Assembly (NCBI RefSeq): GCF_009856365.1
Contig: NZ_WMEX01000007.1
Coordinates: 1-64,000 of the forward strand
Direction: 5' to 3'
DNA from: Vreelandella halophila
GTDB taxonomy: Bacteria; Pseudomonadota; Gammaproteobacteria; Pseudomonadales; Oleiphilaceae
Length of the DNA stretch: 64,000 bases
Shown here one piece after another: positions 61,050 through 64,000 of the stretch. The notes beneath the pieces were generated by a model. It searched no databases. It was not told the DNA's origin and saw only the letters and a program-made list of their open reading frames with translations. Position numbers and translations under genes: made by a program. Within the stretch, counting starts at the first letter, position 1; each line of letters begins with the position of its first letter.

Positions 61050-62116
61050 TCGGAGGCCTCCAGGGGAAGAAAGATGATGAATCGGGTGCAGCCGGGCTGG
61101 CTCTCACATTCCACCAGGCCCTGGTGCTGCCCCACGATGCTCTGGGTAATGGCCAGCCCGAGCCCGGTGCCATCGGGGCGGCCGCTGATCATGGGGTAGA
61201 AAATGTTCGGTTGAAGCTCGCGTGGAATGCCGGGCCCGTTGTCGATGATGTCCACCCGGCAGACCAGCCGGTGGCGCATATGGCCGATGGTGAACTGGCG
61301 CAGGGCGCGGGTACGCATGGTGATCGTGGGCTCTGCATCCTCCGGCGGGTGCTTGGTAAGCACTTCCAGGGCATTGCGCGCAATGTTGAGGATGGCCTGG
61401 ATCAGCTGCTCGCGGTCGCCCATGAACTCGGGGATACTGGGATCGTAGTCCCGCACAAGGCTGACCTGGCTGCCGCCTTCGGCTTCCAGCAGGGTACGCA
61501 CATGTTCAACCACATCATGGATGTTGGTGGGGGCTGTCTCGATGGCCCGGTTCGGGCCCAGCATCCGATCCACCAGGGTGCGCAGCCGGTCCGCCTCCTC
61601 CATGATCACCCGCGTGAAGTCGCGCAGTTCCGCGTTCTCCAGCTCACGTTCCAGCAGCTGGGCCGCCCCACGGATACCGCCCAGAGGGTTCTTGATCTCG
61701 TGGGCCATGCCCCGCACCAGGGTACGCGTGGTCTCCTGCTGGGTGAGGAGTTCCTCTTCCCGCGAGATGCGCTGGAGACGGTCCCGTTGCTGGATCTCCA
61801 TCAGCAGCAGGGGGTCGTCCCCGGGGAACGGTGAGATGGAATAGTCCACGCAGATCAGCTGGCCACTGGGCAGCAGCAGTTCCGCTTCGCGCTTGGTGAA
61901 GGTATGGCCGGTGGCCGCAGTCTCGGTGAGCGTCTGCAGGGCCGCGTCCGGCTCCACGAAGATACTGGTCACCGGCAGGCCGCGGATGCGGTCGCCACTG
62001 GTCTGGAGCAGCATCTCGGCAGCTGGGTTCAGGTAGCGCGTGCGTTTGTCGTGATCGAGCACCAGAACCGCTGTCGCCAGATTGTCCAGGATGCGCTGGT
62101 GCATGGGTTCGGTCAT
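61046..62116 (-). CDS. ntrB: nitrogen regulation sensor kinase NtrB
   Basis: 356 residues from ATG at 62116 with AGGAGGGG just upstream; a longer reading is not supported. N-terminal PAS domain (about 8-110), phospho-acceptor His139 in GMAHEIKNPL (same number as E. coli), then the N box (NIARNAL), DNGPGIP and GTGLGLAITQ of the ATPase domain. It phosphorylates or dephosphorylates NtrC under PII (GlnB) control. Preceded by a sigma-54 promoter and NtrC sites. Confidence 0.96.
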   Translation of the reverse strand: MTEPMHQRILDNLATAVLVLDHDKRTRYLNPAAEMLLQTSGDRIRGLPVTSIFVEPDAALQTLTETAATGHTFTKREAELLLPSGQLICVDYSISPFPGDDPLLLMEIQQRDRLQRISREEELLTQQETTRTLVRGMAHEIKNPLGGIRGAAQLLERELENAELRDFTRVIMEEADRLRTLVDRMLGPNRAIETAPTNIHDVVEHVRTLLEAEGGSQVSLVRDYDPSIPEFMGDREQLIQAILNIARNALEVLTKHPPEDAEPTITMRTRALRQFTIGHMRHRLVCRVDIIDNGPGIPRELQPNIFYPMISGRPDGTGLGLAITQSIVGQHQGLVECESQPGCTRFIIFLPLEASE

Positions 62117-62140
62117 AGGTCCCCTCCTGGGAACAGGCTC

Positions 62141-62156
62141 TGCAAGAATCAAACCA
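62141..62156 (-). promoter_or_regulatory. sigma-54 (RpoN) promoter of ntrBC
   Basis: On the minus strand TGG-N8-TTGCA (TGGTTTGATTCTTGCA) keeps the invariant GG at -24 and GC at -12 with exact spacing. The start site would be near 62130, just ahead of the AGGAGGGG of ntrB. Confidence 0.72.
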
Positions 62157-62217
62157 GCTTCTGGGTCGGTGTAAAAGCGCTGCTGGGCCGAATCAGTGCA
62201 CGGTTGGAATCGCATTC

Positions 62218-62234
62218 TGCCCCATGCTAATGCA
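62218..62234. promoter_or_regulatory. weaker NtrC-like binding site
   Basis: TGCCCCATGCTAATGCA has 9 of 12 bases of the TGCACC-N5-GGTGCA consensus. Its centre (62226) is 30 bp, about three helical turns, from the stronger site and about 95 bp upstream of the predicted start. Confidence 0.45.
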
Positions 62235-62247
62235 GAAGGTTCTCGTG

Positions 62248-62264
62248 TGCACCAATACAGTGCA
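62248..62264. promoter_or_regulatory. NtrC-binding site
   Basis: TGCACCAATACAGTGCA has 11 of 12 bases of the NtrC consensus TGCACC-N5-GGTGCA. It is centred about 125 bp upstream of the predicted sigma-54 start, similar to the enhancer positions of E. coli glnAp2. Confidence 0.75.
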
Positions 62265-62325
62265 TTGAAGCGGTCGCAGTCTGGACGCGGGCGGTGTCGC
62301 CAGGGGGATCCCGGCGAGCGGGTCT

Positions 62326-62874
62326 TCAGTTCAGTTGCGAGGGGCGGTGCAGGGTGAATCGGGTGACATCGGAGGAGCTGATTGTCTCGCCGTTGGCGTT
62401 GACCACATGGATCACGATCTCGTGGGTACCCCGGTTCATGTTCTCCAGCGTGAAGCTGGTGCTGCGGCTCTGGCGGGTTCTCTCGCCATCCAGTTCGAGG
62501 GCAAAGCGGTGACCGGAACGCAGCGAGGGCTGGGACTGGATGCGTACCACGACCAGCCCATCGCCGCGCCAGAAAGCGCTGTCGTGTTCCGGCTGGGTGA
62601 TCTCGATGGACTCGTAGCCCTGCTTTTCGTTGTTTCCGCCGTCGCCCTCGCGTTCGCTGTTGCGGCGTTCGCGCGCTGCGCCATCGGGCAGGCTGACCTC
62701 CGGCAGGGGGTCCAGTTCCATGGCTTCGCTGTCATCGCCGGCCGGCTCGTCCGAATAGGTTACGTTGCCGTTCTCGTCCACGTGCCGGTAGATCTCACCG
62801 GCCACGGTGCTGCTGCACAAGGGCAGGAGAAAGGCCAGGACCAGCGCTGTGAGGGCAATTGTTGATCGGAACAC
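62326..62874 (-). CDS. exported DUF4124-domain protein
   Basis: 182 residues from GTG at 62874 with GGAGG upstream; the longer ATG reading lacks a ribosome-binding site and would put extra residues before the signal peptide. After the signal peptide (ends near STVAG) comes the DUF4124 core EIYRHVDENGNVTYSDEP, then a charged low-complexity linker and an Ig-like C-terminal part. The function is unknown; many Chromatiales place such a gene between glnA and ntrB. Confidence 0.85.
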   Translation of the reverse strand: MFRSTIALTALVLAFLLPLCSSTVAGEIYRHVDENGNVTYSDEPAGDDSEAMELDPLPEVSLPDGAARERRNSEREGDGGNNEKQGYESIEITQPEHDSAFWRGDGLVVVRIQSQPSLRSGHRFALELDGERTRQSRSTSFTLENMNRGTHEIVIHVVNANGETISSSDVTRFTLHRPSQLN

Positions 62875-62940
62875 GGAGCCTCCGGATTCGGGACGGACGG
62901 ATATCCTTTCCCGATTATTCAAGCACCGCGTTGCCAATGC

Positions 62941-62976
62941 AACAAAAAACCCGGCGCGGGTTGCCCCGGGCCGGGT
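62941..62976 (-). terminator. intrinsic terminator after glnA
   Basis: Read on the minus strand, AACCCGGC (62976-62969) pairs with GCCGGGTT (62954-62947), followed by TTTTTTG. It separates glnA from the DUF4124 gene, so the latter probably depends on read-through or its own promoter. Confidence 0.85.
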
Positions 62977-62999
62977 TCTGACAGGTACTGGAGCCGTGT

Positions 63000-64000
63000 T
63001 TACACGGAGTAGTACATGTCGAATTCCACCGGATGGGTGGTCATGTTGTAGCGGGTTACATCCTCACGCTTGAGGTCGATGTAGCCCTGGATCATGTCTT
63101 CGGTGAAGACGCCGCCCTGGGTCAGGAACTCGTGGTCCGCTTCGAGAGCGTCCAGCGCTTCCTGGAAGGTCTCCGACACGGTCGGGATTTCCAGTGCCTC
63201 TTCCTTGGGCAGATCGTAGAGATCCTTGTCCATGGCTTCGCCGGGGTGGATCTTGTTCTGGATGCCGTCCAGGCCCGCCATGACCAGCGCGGAGAACGCC
63301 AGGTAAGGGTTGGCGGACGGGTCCGGGAAGCGCACCTCGATCCGGCGTGCCTTGGGGTTGTTGGTGTACGGGATCCGGATGGACGCGGAGCGGTTGCGCG
63401 CGGAGTAGGCGAGCATCACCGGCGCTTCGAAGCCTGGAACCAGGCGCTTGTAGGAGTTGGTGGACGCGTTGGTGAACGCGTTGATGGCCCTGGCATGCTT
63501 GATGATGCCGCCGATGTAGTAGAGGGCATTTTCGCTCAGGCCGGCGTAGCTGTCGCCGGAGAACATGTTCTTGCCGTCCTTGCTCAGCGACATGTTGACG
63601 TGCATGCCGGAGCCGTTGTCGCCGACCACCGGCTTGGGCATGAAGGTGGCGGTCTTGCCGAAGGCATGGGCCACGTTGTGCACGCAGTACTTGAGAATCT
63701 GCACCTCGTCCGCCTTGCGGGTCAGCGTATTCGGGCCAACGCCGATCTCGCACTGACCGGCGGTGCCGACTTCGTGGTGGTGCACCTCAATCTCAAGGTT
63801 CATGGATTCCATGGCGGCACACATGGCGCCACGCAGGTCGTGCAGGGAATCCACAGGGGGTACCGGGAAGTAGCCGCCCTTCACCTTGGGCCGGTGGCCG
63901 GTGTTGTTGCGCTCGAAGTCCTCACCGGAGACCCAGGCGGCTTCCTCGGAGTGGATTTCGTACATGGCGGAGTCCATGTCCACTTTCCACTTGGCGGAAT
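63000..64000 (-). CDS. glnA: glutamine synthetase type I, C-terminal part (runs off the window)
   Basis: About 333 residues of the C-terminal two thirds; the frame stays open through 64000, so the start lies beyond the window. It makes glutamine from glutamate, ammonia and ATP. Conserved blocks: [54 protein letters not shown], and the adenylylation site Tyr in DKDLYDLP, so activity is probably set by GlnE. C-terminus DMYYSV. Transcribed toward ntrBC. Confidence 0.97.
   Translation of the reverse strand, partial: SAKWKVDMDSAMYEIHSEEAAWVSGEDFERNNTGHRPKVKGGYFPVPPVDSLHDLRGAMCAAMESMNLEIEVHHHEVGTAGQCEIGVGPNTLTRKADEVQILKYCVHNVAHAFGKTATFMPKPVVGDNGSGMHVNMSLSKDGKNMFSGDSYAGLSENALYYIGGIIKHARAINAFTNASTNSYKRLVPGFEAPVMLAYSARNRSASIRIPYTNNPKARRIEVRFPDPSANPYLAFSALVMAGLDGIQNKIHPGEAMDKDLYDLPKEEALEIPTVSETFQEALDALEADHEFLTQGGVFTEDMIQGYIDLKREDVTRYNMTTHPVEFDMYYSV

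Overview
The window is a core-genome stretch of a gammaproteobacterium with fairly high GC. The str, S10, spc and alpha ribosomal-protein operons lie end to end directly after the rplKAJL-rpoBC block, preceded by birA, coaX, the Thr-Tyr-Gly-Thr tRNAs and a first tuf gene, and followed by uvrA, a YajR-like transporter and ssb. This order is known from Pseudomonas-like and Chromatiales-like genomes and differs from the dispersed E. coli arrangement. A DUF4124 gene between glnA and ntrBC, and an acidic L17 tail, would fit a halotolerant Chromatiales/Ectothiorhodospiraceae-type organism. That placement is inference, not proof.

Layout. (1) 1-142: 3' part of a 5S rRNA gene and the rrn terminator. 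(2) 296-4190: a tight operon of three exported proteins sharing an N-terminal M-E-x-M-S/N-(x)3-L/M-x-x-V-x-G-Q motif; the last carries five internal repeats. It sits between the rrn operon and birA. (3) 4248-7884: birA, coaX, a remnant of a membrane/SPOR gene, four tRNA genes, tuf copy 1 and tRNA-Trp. (4) 7915-19792: secE-nusG-rplKAJL-rpoBC. (5) 19893-24256: rpsL-rpsG-fusA-tuf copy 2. (6) 24446-38047: S10, spc and alpha operons, 28 genes including secY, rpmJ and rpoA. (7) uvrA on the minus strand, then a YajR-like MFS gene and ssb on the plus strand. (8) 43155-59537: a 15-gene MSHA-type (type IVa) pilus locus: inner-membrane assembly proteins, secretin, ATPases, platform protein, five prepilins, MshP and the large MshQ. 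(9) A REPIN-like inverted repeat, then the minus-strand nitrogen-control genes ntrC, ntrB, a DUF4124 gene and glnA, which runs off the right edge.

Regulation visible in the sequence. There is a near-perfect sigma-70 promoter before rpsJ, good promoter candidates before rpsL, rpsM and the tRNA-tuf unit, and intrinsic terminators after the 5S gene, the second tuf, rplQ and glnA. Upstream of ntrB is a sigma-54 -24/-12 element with two NtrC-like palindromes placed as in enterobacterial glnA, suggesting autoregulation of ntrBC. A perfect GAACAG-N7-CTGTTC dyad precedes the msh locus.

The most notable observations are: the three-gene exported-protein cassette; two tuf copies that look identical with identity ending at the ORF boundaries; a long acidic insert inside the zinc-finger region of MshE together with a c-di-GMP-type N-terminal domain; the REPIN whose arm overlaps the mshQ stop codon; and the ntrB sigma-54/NtrC control region. 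No mobile element, prophage or CRISPR array was seen.
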